From positions 558,001 to 622,000 of the forward strand of contig CBDEGP010000002.1 in the NCBI GenBank assembly GCA_965237875.1: a stretch of 64,000 nucleotides of DNA, given 5' to 3'. The notes under the pieces are model-generated. The model had not been told where the DNA came from, searched no databases, and was given only the letters and a program-made list of their open reading frames with translations. Shown one piece after another: positions 15,091-24,224 of this stretch. The position numbers and the translations under genes were made by a program. Every line of letters starts with the position of its first letter. The first letter of the stretch is position 1. The stretch comes from DAOUJI01 sp965237875. GTDB taxonomy: Bacteria; Chloroflexota; Dehalococcoidia; Lucifugimonadales; JAGWBF01.

Positions 15091-16431
15091 TCAGGCCGGA
15101 ATTGTGAAATAGACGGTGGTGCCCTTCCCTTCGTCCGAGTCCACCCAGATGGCCCCGCCATGCCGCTGTACGATCTTGGAGGATATGGCCAGCCCCACAC
15201 CGGTTCCCGGGTATTTCCCCTTGTGGTGCAATCTCTGAAACATCTGAAAAACCTGTTCGTGGTGGCGGGGAGCTATCCCTATTCCGTTGTCCTTGATCGC
15301 AAAGAGCCAACGTTCGCCTTCCAGCTCGGCTGAGACATCAATCCGAGGCGCCTCGTCCGCTCTGAATTTAATGCCGTTGGAAATCAGGTTCTGGAACAGC
15401 TGGTGCAGCTGCATTCCATCGCCTTTGACAGTCGGCAGGTTTCCGCGGTTGACGGAAGCCCCCGTTTCCACGATGGTGGGTTTCAGGACCTCGACCACTC
15501 GGTGGATCACTTCGTTGCAGTCCGTATCGTCGAACCTGTTTATGCCTGCACTGAGCCTCGAATAGGCCAGAAGGTCGTCTATCAGGGCTTTCATTCGCTT
15601 CGCGCCGTCCACCGCATAGCCTATGTATCTATCGGCGTTTTCATCCAGCTTGTCCTGATACTCTTCGCCCAGTATCTCAACGTAGCTGGTCACCATCCGG
15701 AGGGGTTCTTGCAGGTCATGGGACGCGACGTAGGCGAACTGCTCCAATTCGGTGTTTGACCGAGTCAGCTCTTCAGCATGTTGCTGCAAGGTCTCGTACA
15801 GGCGGGCGTTCTCTAAAAGCAGACCCAAGCCGCTGCCGACGGCGGTTAAGAAACGCACTCTTTCGGGCGTGAAGTAACCGGTTTCCCTTGAGACCACGTC
15901 CAACACTCCGACAATTCCCTCGCTTCCCTTGACCGGAAGCACGACGGCTGACCTGACGCCCTGGGAGATGCCGGAGGGTATCGAATCGGGGTGGGTGGTG
16001 TAATCATCCACGACTACGGGCTGTCCATCCCGAAAAGCCTTGCCGGATACACTTTCGAAAGGGATTAGATTATTCTGAACTTCGGGGTTGCCGAGACCGG
16101 CGACTCCCGCTTGCCGCAAGCCTTCTTCGTACTCGTCTTGGACCAGGAAGAGGGCTCGGTCCGCCTGCGTGATTTGGGCCAGATCGTTCAGCACTCTGGA
16201 GACTTTCTCCTGAAAAGAACCCGGCCGGCTGAGAAGGTTGGCCACCTCGAACAGCGTCTCAAGCTCCCGGTTCCTGTCAATCAAGGAACCTTCTATTCTT
16301 CTGTGGTCTTGCTCCAGGCGCTCCAACTCCGTGTTGCGCCTGCGCAGGAGTTCTACGTCATTGGATATTGAAGTCTCTCTATTCGTCACTGTTTGCATTT
16401 CCTCGCCGACCGCGGGCTTCACCTGCTTCAT
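15091..16431 (-). CDS. GAF-domain sensor histidine kinase
   Basis: 446 residues, apparently cytoplasmic. An N-terminal coiled coil (about 15-60) leads into a GAF domain (about 60-210, with IPFESVSGKAFRDGQPVVVD and SAVVLPVKGSEGIVGVLDVV). A second helix (ETLQQHAEELTRSNTELEQF) connects to the dimerisation domain with phospho-acceptor His238 (FAYVASHDLQEPLRM). The ATPase domain has the N box (LFQNLISNGIKFR), G1 (IKDNGIGIA), F box (MFQRLH) and G2 (GTGVGLAIS). This is the kinase core of bacteriophytochromes, but no PAS/PHY modules are present. The GAF ligand is unknown. Confidence 0.93.
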   Translation of the reverse strand: MKQVKPAVGEEMQTVTNRETSISNDVELLRRRNTELERLEQDHRRIEGSLIDRNRELETLFEVANLLSRPGSFQEKVSRVLNDLAQITQADRALFLVQDEYEEGLRQAGVAGLGNPEVQNNLIPFESVSGKAFRDGQPVVVDDYTTHPDSIPSGISQGVRSAVVLPVKGSEGIVGVLDVVSRETGYFTPERVRFLTAVGSGLGLLLENARLYETLQQHAEELTRSNTELEQFAYVASHDLQEPLRMVTSYVEILGEEYQDKLDENADRYIGYAVDGAKRMKALIDDLLAYSRLSAGINRFDDTDCNEVIHRVVEVLKPTIVETGASVNRGNLPTVKGDGMQLHQLFQNLISNGIKFRADEAPRIDVSAELEGERWLFAIKDNGIGIAPRHHEQVFQMFQRLHHKGKYPGTGVGLAISSKIVQRHGGAIWVDSDEGKGTTVYFTIPA

Positions 16432-16689
16432 ACGGAGCCACGATGCTCTAATATACTATAATCTCAAGCCAATTACCGTAACCCTGCCCTACATTAAGGT
16501 TGTCCGGTGAGCAACCGCCAGGCTTGGCGGCTCTCCAAGCCGGCGCGGGGCGTTGCAACCTTGCACGCCCATATTCATCGTTCCGCGGGCAATATTCAAC
16601 TTTGACCATCCGATTTGTCGCCTCCTGAGTGGCTCATAGCCGACAAGTGACCACGCTAGCATTGTCCTATATCAATGGGGGTCGATGTA

Positions 16690-16719
16690 TTGACATTTTA
16701 TAATAGTAACTATTATAAT
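16690..16719 (+). promoter_or_regulatory. Consensus promoter overlapped by a perfect palindrome
   Basis: TTGACA (16690-16695) and TATAAT (16714-16719) separated by 18 bp, both perfect. The spacer and -10 are covered by a perfect inverted repeat with 9-bp arms (TTATAATAG at 16698-16706 and CTATTATAA at 16710-16718). Such an arrangement suggests repression by a dimeric regulator, although AT-rich symmetry could be incidental. Confidence 0.75.
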
Positions 16720-16724
16720 ACCAA

Positions 16725-16929
16725 GTGTAAAGCCCAGTCAGTCGGACGCAAAGGGAGAGACGAGCCGGATGGAGAAACGGGGACCTCAGAACGTTGGAGC
16801 ATCCGGTTCGCGGCGACCAGCAGGGGTGAGGGTTTCCGGCCGCCTGGGTTTTCGTTCTCTGCAAGCATCGTGAAAGATGGGATGCAAGAGAGCCGTACCT
16901 AAGGAGCTCGCGTAGGGAGAGGAGGGGTC
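16725..16929 (+). ncRNA. Candidate structured 5' leader of the zinc-ribbon gene
   Basis: About 200 nt of transcribed leader separate the promoter from the ATG at 16930. CCGGATG (near 16768) can pair with CATCCGG (near 16800), and GCATC with GATGC around 16863-16882. No known riboswitch class matches. The remaining space upstream, 16432-16689, holds only the promoter region of the divergent kinase. Confidence 0.35.
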
Positions 16930-17130
16930 ATGATACTTCTCAAGTCCTGCCCTAAGTGTCTAGGAGCCACAGTGACCGACAGGGACCGTTACGGAAGGTT
17001 CGTGTCCTGCCTCAACTGCGGGTGGCTTCGGGACCTGAACGAGCCGCTAGACAACGTAGCTCGAAACCCGCAGGTCCGGCCCCTTCGCCGTCCAAAGCAG
17101 GCCTCAAGCCCCGCTGCAACGCCTCTATGA
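16930..17130 (+). CDS. Zinc-ribbon miniprotein
   Basis: 66 residues following a strong GAGAGGAGG ribosome site. Two CxxC knuckles, Cys7/Cys10 (CPKC) and Cys27/Cys30 (CLNC), are separated by a 16-residue loop (VTDRDRYGRFVSCL), which makes a classic zinc ribbon. The basic, Pro-rich tail (RPLRRPKQASSP) could contact nucleic acid. It has its own promoter, a long leader and a terminator, so it is a monocistronic, probably regulated unit. Similar small zinc ribbons occur as transcription-associated or unknown proteins; no specific function is claimed. Confidence 0.75.
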   Translation: MILLKSCPKCLGATVTDRDRYGRFVSCLNCGWLRDLNEPLDNVARNPQVRPLRRPKQASSPAATPL

Positions 17131-17161
17131 CACCTGCGGTTGGAAGCCGTCATGCGTGAGG

Positions 17162-17190
17162 GAGGGGCCTAGAAATAGGCCCCTCTTTAT
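17162..17190 (+). terminator. Intrinsic terminator of the zinc-ribbon gene
   Basis: A perfect 10-bp stem GAGGGGCCTA / TAGGCCCCTC with a GAAA tetraloop, followed by TTTAT. It also lies just past the stop of the minus-strand macroglobulin gene and could slow transcription from that side. Confidence 0.85.
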
Positions 17191-17208
17191 CTCAGGGCGT
17201 CCATGCTC

Positions 17209-20200
17209 TCAGTCACTCGTGACGGTTACGCTGCGACCAAGGGTTTCGCCTCTCCATTGCGGGTTGTAGTAGGAGTAGACTTGGGAAGCAACCGGCTGCG
17301 CCCGCACGGGGTGGAGAGCTACGGCGTCGAACTCCAACATCATCGATTCCCCCGAGGCCAGGTCTTCGATGTACAGGATGACCTTCCGCCCGGCGATGTC
17401 ATAGCGTTTGACCTTGGGATTATCGCCCACCAGAGCTTTAACTGTTTTGGTCACCGGGGCGAAGCCCGTAGGGACCGAGACATCGAGGACGACCATGCCG
17501 GCCTCGATGGGAGCGGGAGGAGTGAACCGCACCTCGGCGCTCACTGTGATCAGATCGTCCACCTCTATATGATCGGCGCTGTAGTCGACCTCGATCTTGA
17601 ACATCTCGATGGGTTCAAGGTCGACTTCCGGACGGTTGAACCTCCTCACTGCCTGTACGAGCGCTTCTCCGGTCCCTTCCGCCGATATTCGGATGGGTCT
17701 GCCAATCGGCGCATCCATAATCTGGACCACGTCCGCGTTGGTCTCGTTTATCACAACACTCTTTGTCCAACTCCCCGACGTCAGGGTGACGGTCAGGTCC
17801 ACGTCAAGTTTGGCATGGGTCGCGAACCGGATCAGGGCCTGAAGGCCCACCACCGTGTCCTGGGTGGACCCGAATCCACCAAAGGCGTTCCGCTGTGAGA
17901 CCAGCCAGCGGGCGGCATTGGACGCGGTGATTCTGTCGCCATGTTCGAGGAGGGCCAGGACAGCGTATGCCGTGGTCTCAATACCGGCGGTTTGCTGTGA
18001 TTCATCCGGGTTGGGGCTCCAGTGTGTACCGTCATCATCGGTGATTGCCATTGACATCAGCTTATCGTAGGCGTCGCCTGTGCGGCCGCTCCGGCCCAAT
18101 TCCAGCGCATAGGCGGCTATGCCCATGGTGTAAGGGTCGGCGATGTCGTCCAACCGGCTTTCGAGGAATCCGATCGCCGACGCTGACCTGGCAGTTTCGC
18201 CCGCCTCCAGCAGGGCTATGGCCACGTATGCAGTCAGAGCCGTGTTCCCCCGGAGTCCTCCCAGGAGTTCCTGGTGGTGGAGGAATCCAACCGGCTCGAA
18301 TGAGCCGTCCTGCCGCTGATACTGAATGATCCAGTCGGCGGCGCTTTCGAGGACGCTTTCGTCCATGTAGATAAGGCCCCTGGCCTGGGCGAAGGTCTTG
18401 AGCACGAACGCAGTGAGCCACAAGCTGCCCTCTTGGTCACTGTTTCCGAAAGCGGAGAAACTGCCGTCGTCACGGCGGTAGGTCAGCTCCCGCTGATAGC
18501 CCGTCATCATCAGATGCTCGGCCTTGGCCATCACCTCCGGCTTTATCTGGCCCGTTTCCCGCAGGTATCCGGCAACGTAAACGTTGGGCGCGAACAGAAT
18601 CATGTTCTGCTCACCGCACCCATAGGGCATCTGGAGAAGGTCCTCCAGCCCTTCGATGGCCTGGCCGACGTAGCTTCCGGTGAGAGCAACCTGAGTCCGG
18701 GCCGATCCGGGAATCGACCCGGCGGGAGCCGAGTTGGGGATTTCGGCGCCGTCTTCCGCCGAGATGATCAGGTTTTCTACAACCTCGTGACGGACGCCCT
18801 CCGGTTCGACCAGAAGGTCTTTGACCACGGCGTCAGCCGAATCGCTGCTTCGAGCCGTTACCTTTAGCGGCAAGTTTCCCAACTCGGTCAGGCGTATCAT
18901 GAACTCCACTCCGCCCACGTCGTTGGGGCCGACGGTGACGGTCTTCGCAAGGTCATCCAACAGCTCGTAGCTCTCGGACTCTTCCAGCTCAACGAAGAAG
19001 TCCTGGGGGGAGTCGAGATAGTTGTACAGCGCAACTTTGACGGGAAACTCCTCGCCGCGGATGGCGGAGTAGGGCAGGTCCACCTGCAGGAAGAAGGGTT
19101 GAAAGACCCGCAACTCGGCGTCAGCAACGCCGAGCCCGTGCTCCTTCGACAGCGCCACCGCTCGCAGCATCCAGGTCGTGATGCTGTCGGGAGCTTCCAC
19201 GGGCAGGTCCGCCCTTCCATTCTCGTCCGTCATGACATCAGTCCATAACCATGTCTCGGGGAAAAACTGGCGCACCCGCTGCACTTCCGCCAGGTCCCCT
19301 TGCGGTTTGGAGTCCGCAGGGGCGGGCATCGCGGCCGGGACAGGCGTCGCGGCCGGAGCGGGCGTCACAGCAGCAAGCTGGACCGCCTCTTCGGCCATGA
19401 GCGCCGGAGCCGGAGTAGGAGTTGGCCCCCGGTGGTCTGGGCCATTGGGCACATCCATATTCGACATCACCACGAGGCCCGCGTCCTCGAACGTCTCCCT
19501 GGCGCCGCGAGTGGTGACCTGGGAGAAACGGACTCCGTGGAGCTCGACTTGGGGCTGCATGTAGAGGCGTTCCAACTCCGCGAAAACCTGGTGCAAATTC
19601 AGACGGTTCTCGGAGAGAATGAACACCGACCGGTCCACTGCCGCCAGCCCAACCTTTGCCGGGCCCTCGGTGGTCAAGTTGATGTCCACCTCCTCGCCGG
19701 GGCGGGCTTCCGCGGCGCTGAATTCAGCGCCGACCTGCATGGGATAGCGGCTGGCCACACTGAAGGGGATGTAGTCGGCTGCAACTTCGTTGTTGGGCAG
19801 TATCTGGTACACCACCAGTCTCGACGTGGGCGCCATGACGGGCGTGAGTCCGAAGGCAATGTCCGGAGAAGAGGACACGTCGGAGAAGACCACCCTTCCC
19901 CTGGAGATTACCTCGTAGTAGAGATTTCCCCCCGCGTTTGTCGAATGGACCCTGAATTGCGCTTGGCCCCCCGCTTCCAGGGGGACGCCTGTGGACTGCT
20001 CCACGTGAATGAAGCTGCCCGACGGCGAGTAGCTGGCCTTGAGGTTAAGGAAAGCGAAGGCCTCGGCGGTTTCGGCTTCCAGGACAGCCGCCACAGCGTC
20101 CTCGGGCGGATCGATAGTAAGCAGCGCCTTTCCTGCGACGGTCTTGACGGCAATCGTCTTTTCGGACATGAGCGAAAGATTCTCGCCGTAGTAAGAGACG

Positions 20201-21477
20201 TAAACGGAGACCTCCCGGTCGACGGGCCTGTTGTCGGGAGTCTCCGTCACCAGCAGCAGAGAAAACGGCAAGGTCGGTTTGAATGCGGGGCTCTCCGGTA
20301 TCATCTGCAGGTTCACCGGGGAAGGAGCCGCGGTAAGAAGCCACGTGGTCTCCTCGACATAGCCCGTGGACGGTTCGCGGACTGTAACGGTGAGGGTAAT
20401 ATTGCCCTGGCCCCCGGCGCCGGGGACGCCGGCCACGTACCTCGCTGGCGGCAGCTCGAAGGCGGTTGTTCCGTCGATCTCATCCGTGAACGTGGCGAAC
20501 TCCTCCCAAAACCCCACGTACCGCGATGCTCTGACCTCGACCTCTCCACGGACCGGCTTGCCGAAACTGTACTCGGCGGAGACTGTGCCGACTATGGGAT
20601 CGCCGGCCAACACCCATTCGCTGGGAAGGTTTACATCCACCTCGTACTTGGGAAGCGTGTACAGTTCGACTCGAATGTCCACCTGCGCCGTTTGTTCTCC
20701 GGCGGCGGCGGTCACCTTCCACACTCCCAGATTGGGTTCGGCGGACAGGGGCATCGTCAGGGTCGCCATCCCGAAATCGTCAGATCGCGTCTCTTGTTTA
20801 TAGACCTTGATTCCCTTGGCATCCTGGATCTCCACGGTTACGTCGCCAGGCGACGGCTTAAGCTCCGGGTCGAGCAGCAGGACGCGGATATGCACGTCCT
20901 GCCCGGGCTTGTATATCGGTTTGTCCGTCTCCAGAAATAGGACCGTTCCATCTTCAACGCGCACTATCGTCGAGTCTTGGAAGCCCTGCCCAGTCACTTG
21001 AAGAGCGTAATTCCCCTTGGGGACTTGAGGCACGTGAAGAGAGACTGTTCCGGACCCTTCTATAAGGTTAGCGGCCTCGGCCACTATATCCCGGCCCTTC
21101 ATCAAAGCCAGGCGGACCTCTCCTCTTGCGGGCCGCCGTCCCGAGAACAGGGAGACGGAAACGCCCGCGGTCTGGCCCGATCTCAGAGTCTCGGGGGCCA
21201 GGGCCACGTACCCGTCCACTTCACCCGACGTGACCGCAGGTCGGGTCGCGGCTGTCGGAGGGCCGGGAGGAGTGGAGGATGGGCCGGGACGAGTAGGGGA
21301 TGGGCCGGGAGGAGTGCCGGATGGGCCGGGAGGAGTAGGGGATGCTACGGTCGGTCCGTGCGTAGGCGCGAGTGTAGGCGTGGGCGTCGTCGTGCGCAAC
21401 GCACCTTCATTGCAGGCTGCGGCAATCAATCCGAGCATCGCCAATGCAGCCAATATCAGGGTTAGTCGCAGCTTCAT
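17209..21477 (-). CDS. Alpha-2-macroglobulin family thioester lipoprotein
   Basis: About 1,422 residues from the ATG at 21477 (AGAGG upstream); longer starts at 21492 or 21516 would bury the signal peptide. The lipobox LGLIAAACNEG is followed by a Pro/Thr/Gly linker of about 60 residues made of 8-residue repeats. MG and A2M_N-type domains follow (FLETDKPIYKPGQDVHIRVL; WKVTAAAGEQTAQVDIRVEL). A Pro/Ala-rich unstructured stretch near residues 680-725 may be the bait region. The thioester motif GCGEQNM, with Cys near residue 954, lies in an alpha-toroid domain (PVGFLHHQELLGGLRGNTAL, GGFGSTQDTVVGLQAL). A receptor-binding-like C-domain ends the protein. These proteins trap proteases covalently at the cell surface. 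No penicillin-binding protein gene (the usual partner pbpC) is adjacent. Confidence 0.93.
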   Translation of the reverse strand: MKLRLTLILAALAMLGLIAAACNEGALRTTTPTPTLAPTHGPTVASPTPPGPSGTPPGPSPTRPGPSSTPPGPPTAATRPAVTSGEVDGYVALAPETLRSGQTAGVSVSLFSGRRPARGEVRLALMKGRDIVAEAANLIEGSGTVSLHVPQVPKGNYALQVTGQGFQDSTIVRVEDGTVLFLETDKPIYKPGQDVHIRVLLLDPELKPSPGDVTVEIQDAKGIKVYKQETRSDDFGMATLTMPLSAEPNLGVWKVTAAAGEQTAQVDIRVELYTLPKYEVDVNLPSEWVLAGDPIVGTVSAEYSFGKPVRGEVEVRASRYVGFWEEFATFTDEIDGTTAFELPPARYVAGVPGAGGQGNITLTVTVREPSTGYVEETTWLLTAAPSPVNLQMIPESPAFKPTLPFSLLLVTETPDNRPVDREVSVYVSYYGENLSLMSEKTIAVKTVAGKALLTIDPPEDAVAAVLEAETAEAFAFLNLKASYSPSGSFIHVEQSTGVPLEAGGQAQFRVHSTNAGGNLYYEVISRGRVVFSDVSSSPDIAFGLTPVMAPTSRLVVYQILPNNEVAADYIPFSVASRYPMQVGAEFSAAEARPGEEVDINLTTEGPAKVGLAAVDRSVFILSENRLNLHQVFAELERLYMQPQVELHGVRFSQVTTRGARETFEDAGLVVMSNMDVPNGPDHRGPTPTPAPALMAEEAVQLAAVTPAPAATPVPAAMPAPADSKPQGDLAEVQRVRQFFPETWLWTDVMTDENGRADLPVEAPDSITTWMLRAVALSKEHGLGVADAELRVFQPFFLQVDLPYSAIRGEEFPVKVALYNYLDSPQDFFVELEESESYELLDDLAKTVTVGPNDVGGVEFMIRLTELGNLPLKVTARSSDSADAVVKDLLVEPEGVRHEVVENLIISAEDGAEIPNSAPAGSIPGSARTQVALTGSYVGQAIEGLEDLLQMPYGCGEQNMILFAPNVYVAGYLRETGQIKPEVMAKAEHLMMTGYQRELTYRRDDGSFSAFGNSDQEGSLWLTAFVLKTFAQARGLIYMDESVLESAADWIIQYQRQDGSFEPVGFLHHQELLGGLRGNTALTAYVAIALLEAGETARSASAIGFLESRLDDIADPYTMGIAAYALELGRSGRTGDAYDKLMSMAITDDDGTHWSPNPDESQQTAGIETTAYAVLALLEHGDRITASNAARWLVSQRNAFGGFGSTQDTVVGLQALIRFATHAKLDVDLTVTLTSGSWTKSVVINETNADVVQIMDAPIGRPIRISAEGTGEALVQAVRRFNRPEVDLEPIEMFKIEVDYSADHIEVDDLITVSAEVRFTPPAPIEAGMVVLDVSVPTGFAPVTKTVKALVGDNPKVKRYDIAGRKVILYIEDLASGESMMLEFDAVALHPVRAQPVASQVYSYYNPQWRGETLGRSVTVTSD
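21261..21340 (-). repeat. In-frame 24-bp repeats in the macroglobulin linker
   Basis: Imperfect 24-bp repeats with the core GATGGGCCGGGA(G/C)GAGT on the plus strand encode PGPS/TPPGPSPTR-type octapeptides directly after the lipobox region. Such linkers tether surface domains away from the membrane and vary in copy number by slippage. Confidence 0.75.
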
Positions 21478-21638
21478 TTTGGACCTCTTCATTGACCCGT
21501 GCGCGTAATTGGTCATCCCACACGGGCCTCAAAAATTCGACGGGCCGTCGATCCTTCTCTTCAGTCCGTCACTGCTATGACGAAACTTATCGCGGATTTG
21601 TTCCAAGGGCATTCGGGGAACCAGAAAATGAGTGGACG

Positions 21639-21663
21639 CCGCCGACCCGGAGGAGGTCGGCGG
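21639..21663 (-). terminator. GC-rich hairpin after the hydrolase gene
   Basis: A perfect 9-bp stem CCGCCGACC / GGTCGGCGG with a 7-nt loop, about 80 nt past the stop of the 21742 gene. There is no clear T-run on the minus strand (TCTTT follows on the plus strand), so it may stabilise the transcript end instead of terminating. Confidence 0.4.
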
Positions 21664-21741
21664 GTCTTTGATGACGATGACGACGGGGATACGGGGCTGC
21701 TTGTTGGAGGAGTGGGAGCGTCGCTATAGCCGCAGCGGGCC

Positions 21742-23730
21742 TTAAGTTGCGAGTCTTGCCGCTGTCAGCCCGGCAAAGAGGCGGTACCGGCGGGCCGCCA
21801 ATTCTATGATTGGCTCCACGTCTTCTTCCAGTAGAAATCGGCCTTCCACCAGCTTCCTGGCCTCCGCCTCAACCAACGCTAGGTAGGACTCCAGGGAGTC
21901 GTAGCGCTCCTGTATGGACGGACGAGGATCATTTGAAGCCTCGCGGTCACCTTGGGTTGCGGGGAAGACAAGGGTGGACCCCATGAGCCTCAGTATTTGG
22001 TCCGGCGCTCCGATTTCCGGGTGACGCAGGTTCCAGCCGGTGTATGCAGCCAAGGGGACGCTTATATCGGGGAGCCTTATCCCCGATACTTCGTTGCCGT
22101 CGGCGTCCACCGCAGGCGTCAGAAAAGGGTAGGCCTTGCCCAAGCGGGGGGGAAGCTTGGAAGCTGTTCCAGACTTGGCCTCGTCTCCGAAGTCCATCCG
22201 GTACAAGGGCGGCAGACGTCCCGGAAATCCGGTTTCGGGGATGGAGCGGAACAGCGGCTCAAGAGACCTGGGATCGACCAGATCGCCGTGGTCAAGTCGG
22301 GGATGGCAACTGGGCGGCGGCTCAGCTCCTGAGCTGACCCAGGAGTCCAGGTTGACCAGCATGGACCTCATCAAAGGGCCGTAGTCGACGGTGTTGAAAC
22401 AGTGTTGACCTCTTATGCCGTCCAGCGGGTTGGAGTCGGTCAGGGGAAGGGCGCCCCGGCTGTGCTGCGTACCCGCCATCAAATAAATTCTCACGTTGTC
22501 CGAGGGATCGATGTCCTTGGTCCCTCCAACGTCGGAGTGGACCAGGGAGGCGTCGCCCCGCCAGTATTCGGAAGACGAGTTGGTCAGGAACACTTTGGGC
22601 GCCGTCCCCCTTTTTTCCAGCCTGGCCAGCAGCCCGTCAGTCGATCCCGTCTCGGGATCGGTCTGGAGAGAGTCAGAGAAGGGAAACGTGTGTCCCAGGC
22701 TATGGCGCACCATGGAGGAAGGTTGGCCGTACCGCTGGTTGAACTCTCCTCTGCGCCCTCCCGCTATGTGCGGGATGACTCCGTCGAATACGGTCCTGTG
22801 TTCCTCGTCCTCGTTGAGCCCCAGATAAAGGAACTCTCTCAGGAACCGTCCGCTCTGGGACGCACCGAAGGCGTAGGCGTAATCTATGTTCCCCGCACAG
22901 GGATTGTCTTCTGTGAGGGAATGTCTCAGGTGGGAGACTATGTCCCTGGTCCCAAGCAGTCCCAGTCCGACAACAGGAGCGTAGTTCGTTCTGTAGACCG
23001 CCTGGTAGATTTTGCCTGGTTGAAACCCTGACTTCATATAGATATGGTCCGGGTCGGGCGTCAGCTTGCCGTCGACTATCTTGGCGAAAGACCATGCCTC
23101 TCTGGGCACGGTCTCCCTGGGCGAGTCCTCTTCGTCTCTCACCGTCAGTTCGGCTTCGAGGTCGTCCACCGCAGCTGCGGGGTAAGGCTTGTGGGCCCGG
23201 TCCGAAAGGGGCTGGGTGTAGATCAATGACACAGGTTGGAAAGTGACGGCGACCTTCCCGATGAGGGGACCGCCTTCCGGGCTCAGCGCCTCGGGCACAT
23301 GGGCTTTCATGAGCCCCCTTATGTCCGGGACGTCGTGCTGCCAGCCGCACCAGACCACTGCAAATCCCCGCTCCATGAGAAACCCGTTGCCGGGATCGAT
23401 GGGGACGTGGGGCGCCGCCACCTGATCGGAACCGTTGAAGTAACGAAAGGCCGTCCTGCCGCCCCTGTTCAGCACGTCCAGCAGCATTCGACGGGCGCCC
23501 CTCTCCGGGTCCGTAGGCAGCAAAATGCTGAAGTCAGTGCTGAAGGATACGCGGCCGTTTGAGTCTCTGGGAGAAAGGGACAGGTCGGTGATGGGTCCGT
23601 TGGCTTCGTTGTTGGGGTCAACAGAAAAGTATGCCGCACCGTCGGTCCGTTGATATGGACCGACTTTTCCAAAGCTTCTTCCTCCATCCAGGACGGTTGG
23701 AGAGCCAAGCTCCAGTCTGGTGAGAGCCAT
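21742..23730 (-). CDS. Large alpha/beta hydrolase domain protein (Abhydrolase_10 type)
   Basis: 662 residues from the ATG at 23730, which has GGAAGGAGG upstream; the open frame extends further but without a start signal. The N-terminus MALTRLELGSPTVLDGGRSF, with FGKVGPYQRTDGAAYFSVDP, and the segment ARRMLLDVLNRGGRTAFRYF are typical of this uncharacterised family. The nucleophile-elbow-like motif AFGASQSGRFLREF lies near residue 290, followed by GVIPHIAGGRRGEFNQRYGQ. The substrate is unknown; esterase or lactonase activity is inferred from the fold only. No signal peptide was seen. It has its own promoter. Confidence 0.85.
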   Translation of the reverse strand: MALTRLELGSPTVLDGGRSFGKVGPYQRTDGAAYFSVDPNNEANGPITDLSLSPRDSNGRVSFSTDFSILLPTDPERGARRMLLDVLNRGGRTAFRYFNGSDQVAAPHVPIDPGNGFLMERGFAVVWCGWQHDVPDIRGLMKAHVPEALSPEGGPLIGKVAVTFQPVSLIYTQPLSDRAHKPYPAAAVDDLEAELTVRDEEDSPRETVPREAWSFAKIVDGKLTPDPDHIYMKSGFQPGKIYQAVYRTNYAPVVGLGLLGTRDIVSHLRHSLTEDNPCAGNIDYAYAFGASQSGRFLREFLYLGLNEDEEHRTVFDGVIPHIAGGRRGEFNQRYGQPSSMVRHSLGHTFPFSDSLQTDPETGSTDGLLARLEKRGTAPKVFLTNSSSEYWRGDASLVHSDVGGTKDIDPSDNVRIYLMAGTQHSRGALPLTDSNPLDGIRGQHCFNTVDYGPLMRSMLVNLDSWVSSGAEPPPSCHPRLDHGDLVDPRSLEPLFRSIPETGFPGRLPPLYRMDFGDEAKSGTASKLPPRLGKAYPFLTPAVDADGNEVSGIRLPDISVPLAAYTGWNLRHPEIGAPDQILRLMGSTLVFPATQGDREASNDPRPSIQERYDSLESYLALVEAEARKLVEGRFLLEEDVEPIIELAARRYRLFAGLTAARLAT

Positions 23731-23782
23731 CGGGTCCTCCTTCCGGGCGGGAATGATGCCGTGCGCCGGTTTGGTCGGTGTG

Positions 23783-23811
23783 AGTATAAGGGCGGGCCGA
23801 CAACGCGGCAA
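23783..23811 (-). promoter_or_regulatory. Promoter of the alpha/beta hydrolase gene
   Basis: Minus strand TTGCCG (23806-23811), 17-bp spacer, TATACT (23783-23788), about 50 nt upstream of the ATG at 23730. Confidence 0.5.
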
Positions 23812-23869
23812 TGCAGGCGAATGCGCAATAGCAATGTAATTATTGATATTGAGCATTAGACTATATCTA

Positions 23870-23899
23870 TTGACAAATGCATTGAGCCTACAATATCAT
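23870..23899 (+). promoter_or_regulatory. Promoter for the 65-residue gene, in an AT-rich divergent region
   Basis: TTGACA (23870-23875), 18-bp spacer, TATCAT (23894-23899). The surrounding 23820-23950 is the most AT-rich stretch of the window and repeats the phrase GC(A/G)TTAGACTAT at about 23853 and 23938, a possible regulator site. Confidence 0.5.
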
Positions 23900-24000
23900 T
23901 GAGAAGATATAGATTAGGGAGCTACATCTATATATAAGCGTTAGACTATGCGGAAACGGATGTAGGCGCCCCTCGAAATCATAGGCAAAGGAAGGTTACT

Positions 24001-24198
24001 GTGGCAACGTTGACCCTACGCAAACGGCAAATCGGACCAACCGAAGAACATCCGAACGTGCACAATCTTCTCGCCCCCGTCAGGGAGCGCATCGCGTCCG
24101 TCTTGGACAAGCTGTCGGGGCCTCCAACGACGGAGCGCAAGCGGATTGACGACCGGCTGTTTACCACCCGGTGGGACCGTTTGTACCCCAGAGGATAG
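24001..24198 (+). CDS. Small hypothetical protein, 65 residues
   Basis: GTG start with AAAGGAAGG upstream. The sequence begins MATLTLRKRQIGPTEEHPNV, has a helical middle (LLAPVRERIASVLDKLSG) and a basic C-terminal part (RKRIDDRLFTTRWDRLYPRG). No cysteines and no membrane segment; family not recognised. The stop codon lies inside a perfect 8-bp hairpin (24189-24210: CAGAGGAT, 6-nt loop, ATCCTCTG) that may end the transcript, though there is no T-run. The nearby promoter and ribosome site give modest support. Confidence 0.5.
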   Translation: MATLTLRKRQIGPTEEHPNVHNLLAPVRERIASVLDKLSGPPTTERKRIDDRLFTTRWDRLYPRG

Positions 24199-24224
24199 AT
24201 TCATCCTCTGTCAGACTGAGTAGC

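Noticed and set aside
16725..16929. Possible cyclic-di-GMP (GEMM) riboswitch because of a GACGCAAAGG sequence
   Set aside because: The other conserved GEMM segments and the tetraloop receptor are not found; kept only as an unclassified leader.
19300..20940. Long open frame of 546 codons on the plus strand
   Set aside because: It is antisense to the macroglobulin gene, has no domain, and is a by-product of GC-rich codon use in the real gene.
21577..21729. Plus-strand ORF ending in an Asp-rich segment (FDDDDDGDTG)
   Set aside because: It runs through a hairpin in the gap between two minus-strand genes, has no ribosome site and no recognisable fold.
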